From Sedimenticola sp. (GTDB taxonomy: Bacteria > Pseudomonadota > Gammaproteobacteria > Chromatiales > Chromatiaceae): a stretch of DNA of 56,002 nt. A program made the position numbers and the translations under genes. This document shows, in pieces, positions 1 to 9,167 of this stretch. The notes beneath the pieces were generated by a model, which saw nothing but the letters and a program-made list of their open reading frames with translations, was not told the origin of the DNA and did not search any database. The first letter of the stretch is position 1, and every line of letters starts with the position of its first letter. Location: positions 1 through 56,002 of the forward strand of contig JALVTT010000015.1 of the NCBI GenBank assembly GCA_027024025.1, in the 5' to 3' direction.

Positions 1-251
1 GCCATCATTACCAGCGCGAGTGCCGGCAGGCCGGGCCGCTCGCGCTGGTAATGATGGCTGAGCAGGCCCACGAAGTGTTCGGCCAGGGCCGCGCCGCCGC
101 CGTTGCCGCAGGCGATGAGGCGACCGCCGTTGAGCAGGCTGGCCACGATGGCCTGCGCGGCCCGCGCCAGCGCCGGTCCCAGCGAGGCCGCCGCGGTGAC
201 CGCCTCCATGTGGGCGGCCAGTTCCCGGTTGATGTGCGGTTCCAGGTCCAT
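1..251 (-). CDS. diaA: DiaA/GmhA-like SIS-domain phosphosugar isomerase family protein, N-terminal fragment truncated at window edge
   Basis: Minus-strand translation MDLEPHINRELAAHMEAVTAAASLGPALARAAQAIVASLLNGGRLIACGNGGGAALAEHFVGLLSHHYQRERPGLPALAL...; SIS motif LIACGNGGGAALAEHF; synteny rsmI-lpoA-yraN-diaA as in E. coli. The terminal residues VMM look non-native (see findings). Confidence 0.8.
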   Translation of the reverse strand, partial: MDLEPHINRELAAHMEAVTAAASLGPALARAAQAIVASLLNGGRLIACGNGGGAALAEHFVGLLSHHYQRERPGLPALALVMM

Positions 252-280
252 GTGTGGTGCTGTCCCCCTTGGGTGTCTGC

Positions 281-637
281 TCAGGCCAGGCCGAAGGCGT
301 CGCGAACCCAGCTGATCCGGTTCTGTGCGTCCAGCCCCACCACGTCGAAACGGCAGGGGCCGTCCCAGGGGTGGCGCTGCAGATAGTGCTGGGCGGCGCG
401 GATCAGCCGCTGCTGCTTGCGCGCGTCCACGCTGGCCAGGGCGTCGCCGAATCCGCGGTGACGGCGCAGCCGCACCTCCACGAACACCAGGGCCGGTCCG
501 TCGCGCATCACCAGGTCGATCTCGCCCATGCGACACAGGTAGTTGCGCGTCACCGGCACCAGCCCCTGGGCCTGCAGGTGCCGCTGCGCCCGCTGTTCGG
601 CCTCCCTGCCGTGCTGCCGCGTCCTGCCGCCCGTCAT
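281..637 (-). CDS. yraN: YraN family protein (UPF0102, endonuclease-like fold)
   Basis: [59 protein letters not shown]...; GEIDLV and FVEVR motifs; ATG at 637 chosen over the longer ORF; synteny. Confidence 0.88.
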   Translation of the reverse strand: MTGGRTRQHGREAEQRAQRHLQAQGLVPVTRNYLCRMGEIDLVMRDGPALVFVEVRLRRHRGFGDALASVDARKQQRLIRAAQHYLQRHPWDGPCRFDVVGLDAQNRISWVRDAFGLA

Positions 638-639
638 GT

Positions 640-2592
640 TCAGGGTGTCTCCGTGGCCTTTTCCTGCGGTGAGCGGCCGGCCGCCGGAACGGCCGGTGCC
701 GCTGCCGGGGGCAGGGCCGCCGGGGCCTGTTCCAGGTCCATGCGCCTGGAATAGCCCAGTACCCTGGGCGGATCGTCCAGCGACAGCCACACCAGCTGGC
801 GGCGGATGCGGTGGTCGGCGCTCATGAACAGGTTGCCGGTGCGCCCGTCCAGACTCTCGTAGGTGCTGTCCTGCAGACGCTGCAGGTGCGGCAGCAGGTG
901 CAGGGCGTCCATCCCCATGGCGTACAGGCGCACCCCGGGGCCAAGCACGCCGGGCAGCGCCTCGCCCAGGCGGGCGCGCGCCCGCGGGTCGGCGATCAGC
1001 GGGATGTCCGGCAGCAGAATGCCCTTCATGTCGGCCAGTTGCTGCGGGTTCAGGCTGCCGGTCCAAGCCGCCGAGGTGGCGTACATGGGCAGGTCGCCGG
1101 CGCGGAAGAAGGCCAGTTGCGGGCGCAGGCTCTGGGCCTGCTGCGGACGGGCCACGGTGAACACCGCGTCCACGTCGTGGCGGCGGCGTGGCTCGAACTC
1201 GATCGACTGTCCCAGCCAGCGCTCCAGGCGCCGGTGGCGGGCCTTGCTGCGGTCCAGGTGCATCAGTTCGCGGATGACCTGCGAGTGGTCGGGGCTGTCG
1301 GGCCGGTAGGCGCGGGCCTCGATGACATCGCCGGTTAGCGCCTGCCAGCGGTCGCGGAAGGCGTTCACCAGGCGCTCGCCCCAGGCGTTGTCGGGATACA
1401 GGGCCACCGGATGGCGCTGGTCCTGCTGCCAGATGCGCTCGGCCGCCAGCCGGGCCTCGTGCTCGGGGTCCAGCGAGAACATGTAGAGACGCGCGGGCGG
1501 GGCGCTGTCGGCCGGCACCTGGTTGAGCGCCAGCACCGGCACCGCCAGTTCGCCCGCCTTGAGCAGTTGCGCCACCGAGGCCTTCTGCAGCGGGCCGATG
1601 ATGGCCTCGGCGCCGGCCGCCACGGCCTGGCTGTACAGCGGCCAGGCGTTGTAGGGATCGCTGGAGTCGTAGAAGCGCAGCATGGGCCGCTGTGCCTCGG
1701 GCAGGGCGAACCAGCTGGCCATGATGCCGTCGCGCAGGGCGCGCGCGGCCGCGGCATAGCGCCCGCTCTCCGGCAGCAGGACCGCGATGTGCCGCACCGT
1801 CCTCAGCTGGGCCTGCAGGCGCGCGCTGGAGCGCGTCAGCAGCTCGGGCAGCGCCGGGTGGCCGGGGAAGCGCTCGCGCCAGGCCTGCAGCCGCGGCGCC
1901 AGGGCCTCGGGGGTGGCGCCGTATTGCTTGAACAGCAGCGCCAGCTCCATCCAGCCGCCGGCCACGCCGGGCGGGGAGGGCTGCAGCTCGCGCAGGGTGC
2001 GTTCGTTGAGCGCGGTCAGGGCGCGCAGGATCTCGGACTGCACCTCCAGGCGCTGTTCCCGGTCCTCGCCCAGCAGGGCGTCCAGTTGCTGCAGGGTGTT
2101 GGCGCTCTCCAGCAGGTTGCCGACCTGGCGGTAGGCGGTGGCCAGATCGCGCAGATGGCGCAGCGCGAGCTCATGCGGCATTTTCGGCCGGATCATCCCC
2201 AGCAGGGTCTCCAGCGCCTGATCGCCCTGATGCCGGGCCAGGGCCAGCTCGGCGCTCAGCAGTTCGCGCCGCAGCCCCTGTTCGGGCGAGAGCGGGGCAC
2301 CGCTCAGGCGGCCCAGCAGGGCCTCCGCGCGGTCCGGGTCGCCCGCCTGCAGGGCGGCGTCGATGGCCTTGAGCAGATAGTCCCGGGCGCGCGGCCCCGG
2401 GTGGCGCCGCGCCAGGGTCTCGTACAGGGCGCTGGCCTGGGAGAACTGCGCCTCCCGCCACAGCTGCGCGGCGCGCGCGATGTCCGGATCGACCGGCTGC
2501 TGCGGGCGGGTGGGCACGGGGCTGCAGGCACTGAGCAGGACGCCCAGCAGCGCCAGTCGGAGCGCATGAGAGAATAGAGCTCGGATTTGCAT
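640..2592 (-). CDS. lpoA: Penicillin-binding protein activator LpoA/LppC family lipoprotein
   Basis: [27 protein letters not shown] lipobox; TPR-like N-terminal half and periplasmic-binding-like C-terminal half ([27 protein letters not shown]); synteny with rsmI/yraN. Confidence 0.9.
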   Translation of the reverse strand: MQIRALFSHALRLALLGVLLSACSPVPTRPQQPVDPDIARAAQLWREAQFSQASALYETLARRHPGPRARDYLLKAIDAALQAGDPDRAEALLGRLSGAPLSPEQGLRRELLSAELALARHQGDQALETLLGMIRPKMPHELALRHLRDLATAYRQVGNLLESANTLQQLDALLGEDREQRLEVQSEILRALTALNERTLRELQPSPPGVAGGWMELALLFKQYGATPEALAPRLQAWRERFPGHPALPELLTRSSARLQAQLRTVRHIAVLLPESGRYAAAARALRDGIMASWFALPEAQRPMLRFYDSSDPYNAWPLYSQAVAAGAEAIIGPLQKASVAQLLKAGELAVPVLALNQVPADSAPPARLYMFSLDPEHEARLAAERIWQQDQRHPVALYPDNAWGERLVNAFRDRWQALTGDVIEARAYRPDSPDHSQVIRELMHLDRSKARHRRLERWLGQSIEFEPRRRHDVDAVFTVARPQQAQSLRPQLAFFRAGDLPMYATSAAWTGSLNPQQLADMKGILLPDIPLIADPRARARLGEALPGVLGPGVRLYAMGMDALHLLPHLQRLQDSTYESLDGRTGNLFMSADHRIRRQLVWLSLDDPPRVLGYSRRMDLEQAPAALPPAAAPAVPAAGRSPQEKATETP

Positions 2593-2623
2593 CTCGGGTC
2601 CAGTACGGCGACGATGAGCGGGG

Positions 2624-2652
2624 AGTATCAAAGGTGAGGATAAAGGTGTCAA
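2624..2652 (-). promoter_or_regulatory. Putative sigma70 promoter for lpoA
   Basis: Minus strand TTGACA-N17-GATACT ending about 30 nt upstream of the lpoA ATG. Confidence 0.6.
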
Positions 2653-2688
2653 ACGGCAGCATGCGCGGCCTGCCCCGGGGAGGCCGAT

Positions 2689-3543
2689 ATGGCTGAGCCC
2701 GCGCCGGGCCGCCTCTACGTGGTGGCCACGCCCATCGGCAATCTGGGCGATATCTCGGCGCGTGCGCGCGAGGTGCTGGCGCGGGTGGACCTGGTCGCCG
2801 CCGAGGACACCCGTCACAGCGGGCGCCTGCTGCGTCACCTGGGTCTGGAGCGGCCCCTGCTGGCGCTGCATGAGCACAACGAGCGCGAGCGCATGCAGGC
2901 GGTGCTGGGCAGGCTGCGCGCGGGACAGGAGGTGGCCCTGGTCTCGGACGCGGGCACCCCGCTGATCAGTGATCCGGGCTTTCCCCTGGTGCGCGCCTGC
3001 CATGCCGAGGGCATACCGGTCTCTCCGGTGCCCGGTCCCAGCGCCCTGATCGCGGCCCTGAGCGTGTCGGGTCTGGCCACCGACCGCTTCGTGTTTCACG
3101 GCTTTCTGCCACGCCGCCCGGCGGCGCGGCGCGAACTGCTGGCCGGTCTGGCGGGGGAGACCGCGACCCTGGTGTTCTACGAATCCTCGCACCGCATCGC
3201 CGACAGCCTGGAAGATCTCTGCCAGACCCTGGGGGCGGGGCGCGAGGCGGCCCTGTGCCGCGAGCTGACCAAGCTGCACGAGACGGTGCGCAGCGCCCCC
3301 CTGGGCGAGCTGCTGGCCTGGGTCGGCTCCGACCCGGACCAGCGCCGCGGCGAGTTCGTGCTGGTGGTGGCCGGGGCGCCGCAGGCCGAAGGTGAGGACG
3401 GGGCGGAGCTGGACCGGGTGCTGGCGGCCCTGCTCGAGGCCGGCGTGTCCCTGCGTCAGGCGGCTGCGGCGGCGGCCCGGCTGGCCGGGGTCAAGCGCAA
3501 CCAGGCCTACCGGCGCGCCCTGGAGTTGCAAGACGGGGGCTGA
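2689..3543 (+). CDS. rsmI: 16S rRNA (cytidine1402-2'-O)-methyltransferase RsmI
   Basis: LYVVATPIGNLGDISARAREVLARVDLVAAEDTRHSGRLLRHL..., SDAGTPLISDPGFPLVRAC, PGPSALIAALSVSGL; divergent from lpoA. Confidence 0.95.
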   Translation: MAEPAPGRLYVVATPIGNLGDISARAREVLARVDLVAAEDTRHSGRLLRHLGLERPLLALHEHNERERMQAVLGRLRAGQEVALVSDAGTPLISDPGFPLVRACHAEGIPVSPVPGPSALIAALSVSGLATDRFVFHGFLPRRPAARRELLAGLAGETATLVFYESSHRIADSLEDLCQTLGAGREAALCRELTKLHETVRSAPLGELLAWVGSDPDQRRGEFVLVVAGAPQAEGEDGAELDRVLAALLEAGVSLRQAAAAAARLAGVKRNQAYRRALELQDGG

Positions 3544-3560
3544 GCGACTAGGGTGCCTCG

Positions 3561-3921
3561 CGGGAGCCGGCCAGACGATCGCTGCCGTCAGACGGTGGAG
3601 GAAAGTCCGGACTCCGCAGGGCAGAGAGCCAGGTAACGCCTGGGCGGCGCGAGCCGACGGAAAGTGCCACAGAAAACAGACCGCCCAAGCCTCCTCCGGG
3701 AGGCCGGCAAGGGTGAAAAGGTGCGGTAAGAGCGCACCGCGCCCCTGGCAACAGGGGTGGCAGGGTAAACCCCTCTCGGAGCAAGACCAAATAGGGAAGC
3801 ATGCCGCTGGCAGCCTGTGGCCCGCAGGTGCTTCCGGGTAGGTCGCACGAGGCGTCCGGCGACGGGCGTCCCAGATGAATGATCGTCCCCGACAGAATCC
3901 GGCTTACCGGCCGGCTCCCAC
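3561..3921 (+). ncRNA. rnpB: RNase P RNA (bacterial class A)
   Basis: Conserved rnpB blocks: GGAGCCGGCCAGACGATCGC, GAGGAAAGTCCGGACTCC, AGCCAGGTAACGCCTGGG, AGGGTGAAAAGGTGCGGTAAGAGCGCACCGC, AGCAAGACCAAATAGGG, GACAGAATCCGGCTTACCGGCCGGCTCC (3' end pairs with 5' end). Confidence 0.95.
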
Positions 3922-3941
3922 CTCCCCACTTCCGCCCACCG

Positions 3942-3965
3942 GGCTGTCGGCCGCCGCCGACAGCC
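3942..3965 (+). other. Perfect 10-bp hairpin immediately 3' of rnpB
   Basis: GGCTGTCGGC-CGCC-GCCGACAGCC; no T-run follows, so possibly a processing or transcription-pausing structure. Confidence 0.6.
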
Positions 3966-4007
3966 GGGGACCGGTCCGCCCCGGAACTTCACAAACTACT
4001 TTAAGTA

Positions 4008-4028
4008 GCGGCCTTAGCCGCCTGTTTT
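4008..4028 (+). terminator. Putative rho-independent terminator downstream of rnpB
   Basis: GCGGC-CTTA-GCCGC followed by CTGTTTT. Confidence 0.5.
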
Positions 4029-4101
4029 GGCAGGGCTTTGCCCGGCCTGAGAACTCTGCTATAAGTCACTGAGTTGCAAAGGGTTTTTTTGTCTCCGGGG
4101 C

Positions 4102-4130
4102 TTGACCCCGCTGCCCCCGGCTCCTAATAT
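4102..4130 (+). promoter_or_regulatory. Putative sigma70 promoter of the dcw cluster (Pmra)
   Basis: TTGACC (4102-4107) - 17 nt - TAATAT (4125-4130). Confidence 0.75.
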
Positions 4131-4140
4131 TGCTCCCGAG

Positions 4141-4170
4141 GTGGTGAAAAGTGGGGAAAAGAGGAGAAAT
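4141..4170 (+). promoter_or_regulatory. MraZ operator: three 10-bp-phased direct repeats
   Basis: GTGGTGAAAA / GTGGGGAAAA / GAGGAGAAAT in perfect 10-bp register between promoter and mraZ start. Confidence 0.75.
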
Positions 4171-4215
4171 CTCCCATCACCACCCTGTGATCACAACAAA
4201 GGGGGAGTCATTCCG

Positions 4216-4674
4216 GTGTTTTTGGGTGTCAGTACACTCAATCTGGACGCCAAGGGACGCATGGCCATACCGGCCAAGTACCGCGATGCCCTGGCGGATT
4301 GCTGTGCCTCGCGCGTGGTGGTGACCATCAATCCCCGCGAGCACTGCCTGTGGCTGTACCCGGAGACCGAATGGGCCGAGATCGCACGCAAGGTGGCGCG
4401 CCTGCCGACCCTCAACCGCCAGAACCAGATCCTGCAACGCCTGCTGCTCGGCCATGCCTCGGAACTCGAGATGGACGGCCAGGGGCGCATCCTGCTGTCC
4501 GCCGAGCTGCGCGACTACGCGCGCCTGGGCAAGAAGGTCTCGCTGATCGGGCAAGGGCACAAGTTCGAGATCTGGGATGCCGAGGGCATGCTCAGCGAGC
4601 GCGAGGGCTGGCTGGGCGAGGCCAGCCTGACCGACGGCGAGATCTCCGGCGAGCTGTCGGAGCTGCGCCTGTGA
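4216..4674 (+). CDS. mraZ: Transcriptional regulator MraZ
   Basis: [25 protein letters not shown]... with GTG start at 4216 preceded by AAGGGGGAG; the ORF-track start at 4102 lies in the -35 box and is unlikely. Confidence 0.93.
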   Translation: MFLGVSTLNLDAKGRMAIPAKYRDALADCCASRVVVTINPREHCLWLYPETEWAEIARKVARLPTLNRQNQILQRLLLGHASELEMDGQGRILLSAELRDYARLGKKVSLIGQGHKFEIWDAEGMLSEREGWLGEASLTDGEISGELSELRL

Positions 4675-5606
4675 GCGGGGCCGGGGCGGATCACCGCACG
4701 GTCATGCTGAACGAGGCGGTGGACGCCCTGGCGGTGCGCCCCGACGGGATCTATTTCGATGGAACCTACGGCCGAGGCGGCCACAGCCGCCTGATCCTGC
4801 AGCGCCTGGGACCGCGGGGCCGGCTGGTGGGTTTCGACAAGGACGTGCAGGCCGTGCAGGCCGCACAACGGGAACTGGCACAGGAGCCGCGCTTTACCAT
4901 GGTGCATGACAGCTTTGCCCGGATCGCCGAGGTGGCCGAGGCGTTCGACCTGCTGGGGCGGGTCGACGGCCTGCTGCTCGACCTCGGCGTGTCCTCGCCG
5001 CAGCTGGACCAGGCCGATCGCGGCTTCAGCTTCATGCAGGACGGTCCCCTGGACATGCGCATGGACACCACGCGCGGCGAGAGTGCGGCGCAGTGGCTGG
5101 CGCATGTCGAGGAGGACGAGCTGGCGCGGGTGATCCGCGAATACGGCGAGGAGCGCTTCGCCCGTCGCATCGCGCGCGCCATCGTGGCGGGGCGCGAACG
5201 GCAGCCCCTGCGGCGCACCGCCGAGCTGGCGGCGCTGATCGAGCGCGCCGTCCCCAGACGCGACCCGCACAAGCATCCGGCCACGCGCACCTTCCAGGCG
5301 ATCCGCATCCACATCAATCGCGAGCTGGAGGCCTTGCAGCAGTGCCTGCGCGACGCCCTCGAGGTGCTGGCGCGCGGCGCGCGCCTGGTGGTGATCAGTT
5401 TTCACTCCCTGGAGGACCGCCTGGTCAAGCGTTTCATGCGTGAGCAGGCGCGCGGGCAGCGCCTGCCCAAAGGGGTGCCGGTGCGGCACGAGCAGAGCAA
5501 CGCCCGGCTGCGCATCCTGGGCAAGGCCCGGCGGCCCTCGGAGCAGGAGGTCGCGGACAATCCCCGGGCCCGCAGCGCCATCATGCGCGTGGCGGAGGTG
5601 CTGTGA
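4671..5606 (+). CDS. rsmH: 16S rRNA (cytosine1402-N4)-methyltransferase RsmH
   Basis: [37 protein letters not shown]..., [30 protein letters not shown] start overlapping the mraZ stop. Confidence 0.95.
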   Translation: MSGAGADHRTVMLNEAVDALAVRPDGIYFDGTYGRGGHSRLILQRLGPRGRLVGFDKDVQAVQAAQRELAQEPRFTMVHDSFARIAEVAEAFDLLGRVDGLLLDLGVSSPQLDQADRGFSFMQDGPLDMRMDTTRGESAAQWLAHVEEDELARVIREYGEERFARRIARAIVAGRERQPLRRTAELAALIERAVPRRDPHKHPATRTFQAIRIHINRELEALQQCLRDALEVLARGARLVVISFHSLEDRLVKRFMREQARGQRLPKGVPVRHEQSNARLRILGKARRPSEQEVADNPRARSAIMRVAEVL

Positions 5607-5875
5607 TGGACAGGCGCGGCATGCTCTGGGTCCTGGTTCTGGTGGTCATGGTGCTGGGCAGCGCCATCGCCGTGGTGTGGTCCAAGAACCGCTCGCGGGC
5701 GCTGTTTCTCGACCTGCAGCGGCTGCGCGCCCAGCATGAGCTGGCGAGTATGGAGTGGGGGCGCCTGCAGCTGGAGCTGGCCAATGTCGGCAGCCTGGAC
5801 GATGTGATGCGCGTCGCCGGCAAGCGTCTGCACATGCATCCGCCGGCGCCGGAACAGATCGTGGTGGTCGAGTGA
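5606..5875 (+). CDS. ftsL: Cell division protein FtsL
   Basis: Small single-TM protein [57 protein letters not shown]; position between rsmH and ftsI. Confidence 0.92.
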   Translation: MDRRGMLWVLVLVVMVLGSAIAVVWSKNRSRALFLDLQRLRAQHELASMEWGRLQLELANVGSLDDVMRVAGKRLHMHPPAPEQIVVVE

Positions 5876-7641
5876 TGGCGGCGCGCAGGGAGAAAAAGGC
5901 CCGCAAGGCGCAACGCGAGCCGGTGGCGCTGCCCAGCTACCGCGGGCGCCGCTTCATGGTGCTGGGTATCTTCGTCCTGGCCGGAGCGGCCCTGGTGTGG
6001 CGCGCAGTGGATCAGCAGATCCTGGAGAAGGACTTTCTGCAGTCCGAGGGCGCCGACCGTTATCTCGACCGGGTGCGCCTGGAGGCCCACCGCGGCCTGA
6101 TCACCGACCGGCATGGCGAGGTGCTGGCCCTGAGCACGCCGGTGGATGCGGTCACCTGCAACCCGCGCGTGCTGACCGCGGACACCCCCCATCTCGACCG
6201 CCTGGCGCGCGCCTTGGGCATCTCCGCCAAACGCCTGCGGCGCAAGCTCAGGCGGCATGCCGGGCGTCGCTTCCTGTATCTGAAGAAGCGTCTGCCGCCG
6301 GGCCGGGCCGAGCATGTGCTCAAGGTGGCCGACGCCTATGGCATCCGTGGGGTGCATCTGGAGCGGCGCGACCGGCGCTACTATCCCGAGGGCGAGGTGT
6401 TCGCCCACGTGCTCGGTTTCACCAACAACGAGGATCGCGGTCAGGAGGGTCTGGAGCGGGCCTACGATCGCGAGTTGCGCGGCGAGAGCGGCCTCAAGCT
6501 GGTGATGCGCGACGGCCGGCGCCGGGTGGTCGAGGACATCGAGAACATCCGCTCGCCGCGCGACGGGCGCAATCTGGCGCTGAGTCTGGACAGTCGCCTG
6601 CAGTATCTGGCCTATCGCGAGCTCAAGGCGGCGGTGCACCGCAACCGCGCCGTGGGCGGCTCGGCGGTGCTGCTGGACGCGCGCACCGGCGAGATCCTGG
6701 CGATGGTCAACCAGCCCGGCTACAACCCCAACGGCGACCGCTCCAACCGGGGCGGGCGGCTGCGCAACCGGGCCCTGACCGATATGTTCGAGCCGGGCTC
6801 GACCATGAAACCCTTCGCCGTGGCCGCGGCGCTGGAGCAGGGCGTGGTCGGGCGCGACTCCCTGGTGGACACCTCGCCCGGCCACTTCAAGGTGGCCAAT
6901 CTCACGATCCACGACCACCGCAATCTCGGGCGCATCAGTCTGCGTACCCTGTTGGCGCGTTCCAGCAATGTGGGCGCGGCCAAGCTGGCGCTGTCCCTGG
7001 ACCGGGCCGCCTACTGGCGCCTGCTGGACGCCCTGGGCTTCGGTCACCAGCCGCCGCTCAGCTTTCCCGCGGTGACCGCCGGGCGCCTGCCGTATTTCCG
7101 CGAATGGGTGAAGGTGGACCAGGCCACCCTGGCCTATGGTTATGGCATCTCGGTCTCCACCCTGCAGCTGGCCGAGGCCTATTCGGTGCTGGCCAACGAC
7201 GGGCTGCTGTTGCCGCCGACCCTGCTCAAGCGACTCGAACCACCGCGCGGCGTGCGGGTGATGAGCGAACGCACCGCGGTGGATGTGCGTTACATGCTGG
7301 AGGCGGTGGTCAGCAGCGAGGGCGGCACCGCGCCGCGCGCCCGGGTCCGGGGCTACCGGGTGGCCGGCAAGACCGGCACGGTGCGCAAGCTGGGGCGCGA
7401 CGGGGCCTACAGCCCGCACCGCTACCGCGCGCTGTTCGTGGGCATGGCCCCGGTGACCCGCCCGCGCCTGGTGATGGCGGTCATGATCGACGAGCCGCGC
7501 GGCAAGGAGTACTACGGTGGCCTGGTGGCCGCGCCGGTGTTCTCGCGCGTGATGGGCGAGGCCCTGCGGCTGCTCAATGTGCCGCCGGACGACCTGCCCA
7601 GGCCGCGCCTGCGCCTGGCCCAGCTGGGGGGTGCTCGATGA
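5875..7641 (+). CDS. ftsI: Peptidoglycan transpeptidase FtsI (PBP3)
   Basis: SxxK as GSTMKPF, SSN as SSNVG, KTG as AGKTGTVRKL; RRYYPEGEVFAHVLGFTN dimerisation-domain motif. Confidence 0.95.
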   Translation: MAARREKKARKAQREPVALPSYRGRRFMVLGIFVLAGAALVWRAVDQQILEKDFLQSEGADRYLDRVRLEAHRGLITDRHGEVLALSTPVDAVTCNPRVLTADTPHLDRLARALGISAKRLRRKLRRHAGRRFLYLKKRLPPGRAEHVLKVADAYGIRGVHLERRDRRYYPEGEVFAHVLGFTNNEDRGQEGLERAYDRELRGESGLKLVMRDGRRRVVEDIENIRSPRDGRNLALSLDSRLQYLAYRELKAAVHRNRAVGGSAVLLDARTGEILAMVNQPGYNPNGDRSNRGGRLRNRALTDMFEPGSTMKPFAVAAALEQGVVGRDSLVDTSPGHFKVANLTIHDHRNLGRISLRTLLARSSNVGAAKLALSLDRAAYWRLLDALGFGHQPPLSFPAVTAGRLPYFREWVKVDQATLAYGYGISVSTLQLAEAYSVLANDGLLLPPTLLKRLEPPRGVRVMSERTAVDVRYMLEAVVSSEGGTAPRARVRGYRVAGKTGTVRKLGRDGAYSPHRYRALFVGMAPVTRPRLVMAVMIDEPRGKEYYGGLVAAPVFSRVMGEALRLLNVPPDDLPRPRLRLAQLGGAR

Positions 7642-9167
7642 TGGCGCAGCGTCAGGATGCCAAGGGCCTGCTGCTGGCCGATCTGCTGGACGGGATCCTC
7701 GACCCCGGTGAATATGGCCGTCTGGTGATCGGTGGCGTCGCCCTGGACAGCCGCGCGGTGCGGGCGGGCGATCTGTTCATGGCCCTGCCCGGACAGGGCG
7801 CGCACGGCATGGACTATCTGGAGCAGGCGCTGGCGCAGGGCGCGGTGGCGGTGCTGGCCCAGGCCGGCGGCGCCTGGGATCGCGCGCGCCTGGTCGAGCA
7901 GGCGGCCAAGACCCGGGTGCCGCTGTTCCGCGTCTCGGACCTGGCGCACAAGGCCGGCCTGGTGGCGGCGCGCTTCTTCGGCCAGCCCGGGCAGGCGATG
8001 CGGGTGATCGGGGTGACCGGCACCAATGGCAAGACCAGCGTCACGCACTTTCTGGCGCAGGCCATGGGCGCGCGCATCATGGTGGGCCTGATGGGTACCC
8101 TGGGCAATGGCCTGCCGGGCGATCTGCGGGCCAGCGGCCACACCACCCCGGACGCGGTCGCGGTGCAGGCCGAGCTGGCGCGCCAGGCGCGTCTCGGGGT
8201 CAAGGCGGTCGCCATGGAGGTCTCCTCGCACGCCCTGGACCAGGGCCGGGTCGCGGGCGTGCCCTTCCATACCGCGGTGTTCACCAATCTGTCGCACGAG
8301 CACCTGGACTATCACGGCAGCATGGGCGCCTACGCCGAGGCCAAGGCCCGGCTGCTGCGCCGTCCTGGCCTGATGCACGCGGTGCTCAATGTGGACGACC
8401 GCCTGGGGCGCGAGCTGCTGCAGGAGGTCAGCGCCCGGGTGATGTCGGTCGCCTGCGGCATGCAGGAGGCCTCGCCCATGCTGGCCGACCGCTTCATCCT
8501 GGCGCGCGAGGTCAAGACCCTGGCCGACGGCCTGCTGGTGGGCTTCGAATCCAGCTGGGGCCCGGGCGAGATCCGCGCCGGGCTGCTGGGCCGCTTCAAT
8601 GCCCAGAACCTGCTGCTCACCCTGGGCGTGCTGCTGGCCTGGGACATGCCCCTGAACACCGCCCTGGAGGCGCTGGCCCGGGTGCAGCCGGTGCCCGGGC
8701 GCATGAACCTGCTGGGCGGCCGCGGCCGACCGCGCGTGGTGGTGGACTTCGCCCACACCCCGGACGCCCTGGCCCAGGTGCTGGAGTCGCTGCGCGAGCA
8801 TGTGCGCGGGCGTCTGCTGTGTGTGTTCGGCTGCGGCGGCGAGCGCGACCGCGAGAAGCGCCCGCGCATGGGCGGGATCGCGCAGCGCCTGGCCGACGCG
8901 GTGATCGTGACCGACGACAACCCGCGCGGCGAGGACGGCGACCGCATCGTCGAGGAGATCCTGGCCGGGATGTCCGGGCGCGACGCGGCGCAGGTCGAGC
9001 GCGACCGGGCGCGCGCCATCGCCGCGGCGGTGGCCGCGGCCGGGCCGGACGATCTGGTGCTGATCGCGGGCAAGGGACACGAGGACTATCAGCTGCAGGG
9101 CGATCTGCGCATCCCCTTCTCGGACCTGGAGCAGGCGCAGAAGGCGCTGCAGGAGTACGCCGCATGA
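7638..9167 (+). CDS. murE: UDP-MurNAc-L-Ala-D-Glu:meso-DAP ligase MurE
   Basis: GVTGTNGKTSVTHFLAQ, SSHALDQGRV, DNPRGEDGDRIVEEI (DNPR motif indicates meso-DAP specificity). Confidence 0.95.
   Translation: MMAQRQDAKGLLLADLLDGILDPGEYGRLVIGGVALDSRAVRAGDLFMALPGQGAHGMDYLEQALAQGAVAVLAQAGGAWDRARLVEQAAKTRVPLFRVSDLAHKAGLVAARFFGQPGQAMRVIGVTGTNGKTSVTHFLAQAMGARIMVGLMGTLGNGLPGDLRASGHTTPDAVAVQAELARQARLGVKAVAMEVSSHALDQGRVAGVPFHTAVFTNLSHEHLDYHGSMGAYAEAKARLLRRPGLMHAVLNVDDRLGRELLQEVSARVMSVACGMQEASPMLADRFILAREVKTLADGLLVGFESSWGPGEIRAGLLGRFNAQNLLLTLGVLLAWDMPLNTALEALARVQPVPGRMNLLGGRGRPRVVVDFAHTPDALAQVLESLREHVRGRLLCVFGCGGERDREKRPRMGGIAQRLADAVIVTDDNPRGEDGDRIVEEILAGMSGRDAAQVERDRARAIAAAVAAAGPDDLVLIAGKGHEDYQLQGDLRIPFSDLEQAQKALQEYAA

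Noticed and set aside
2593-3531. Upstream extension of the lpoA ORF to 963 aa
   Set aside because: Antisense to rsmI; lipoprotein signal and promoter place the start at 2592.
3561-3921. Protein ORFs in the rnpB region (3392-3841 +, 3548-3802 -, 3588-3992 -)
   Set aside because: The region matches conserved RNase P RNA blocks; these ORFs are incidental.
4102-4215. Longer MraZ N-terminus in the ORF track
   Set aside because: The track start coincides with the TTGACC -35 box; the MraZ family begins at the [14 protein letters not shown] region with GTG 4216.
5997-7637. Upstream extension of the murE ORF (1056 aa in the track)
   Set aside because: Out-of-frame overlap with ftsI; translation is Arg/Gly/Pro/Ala-rich and MurE homology begins at MMAQRQDAKG (7638).
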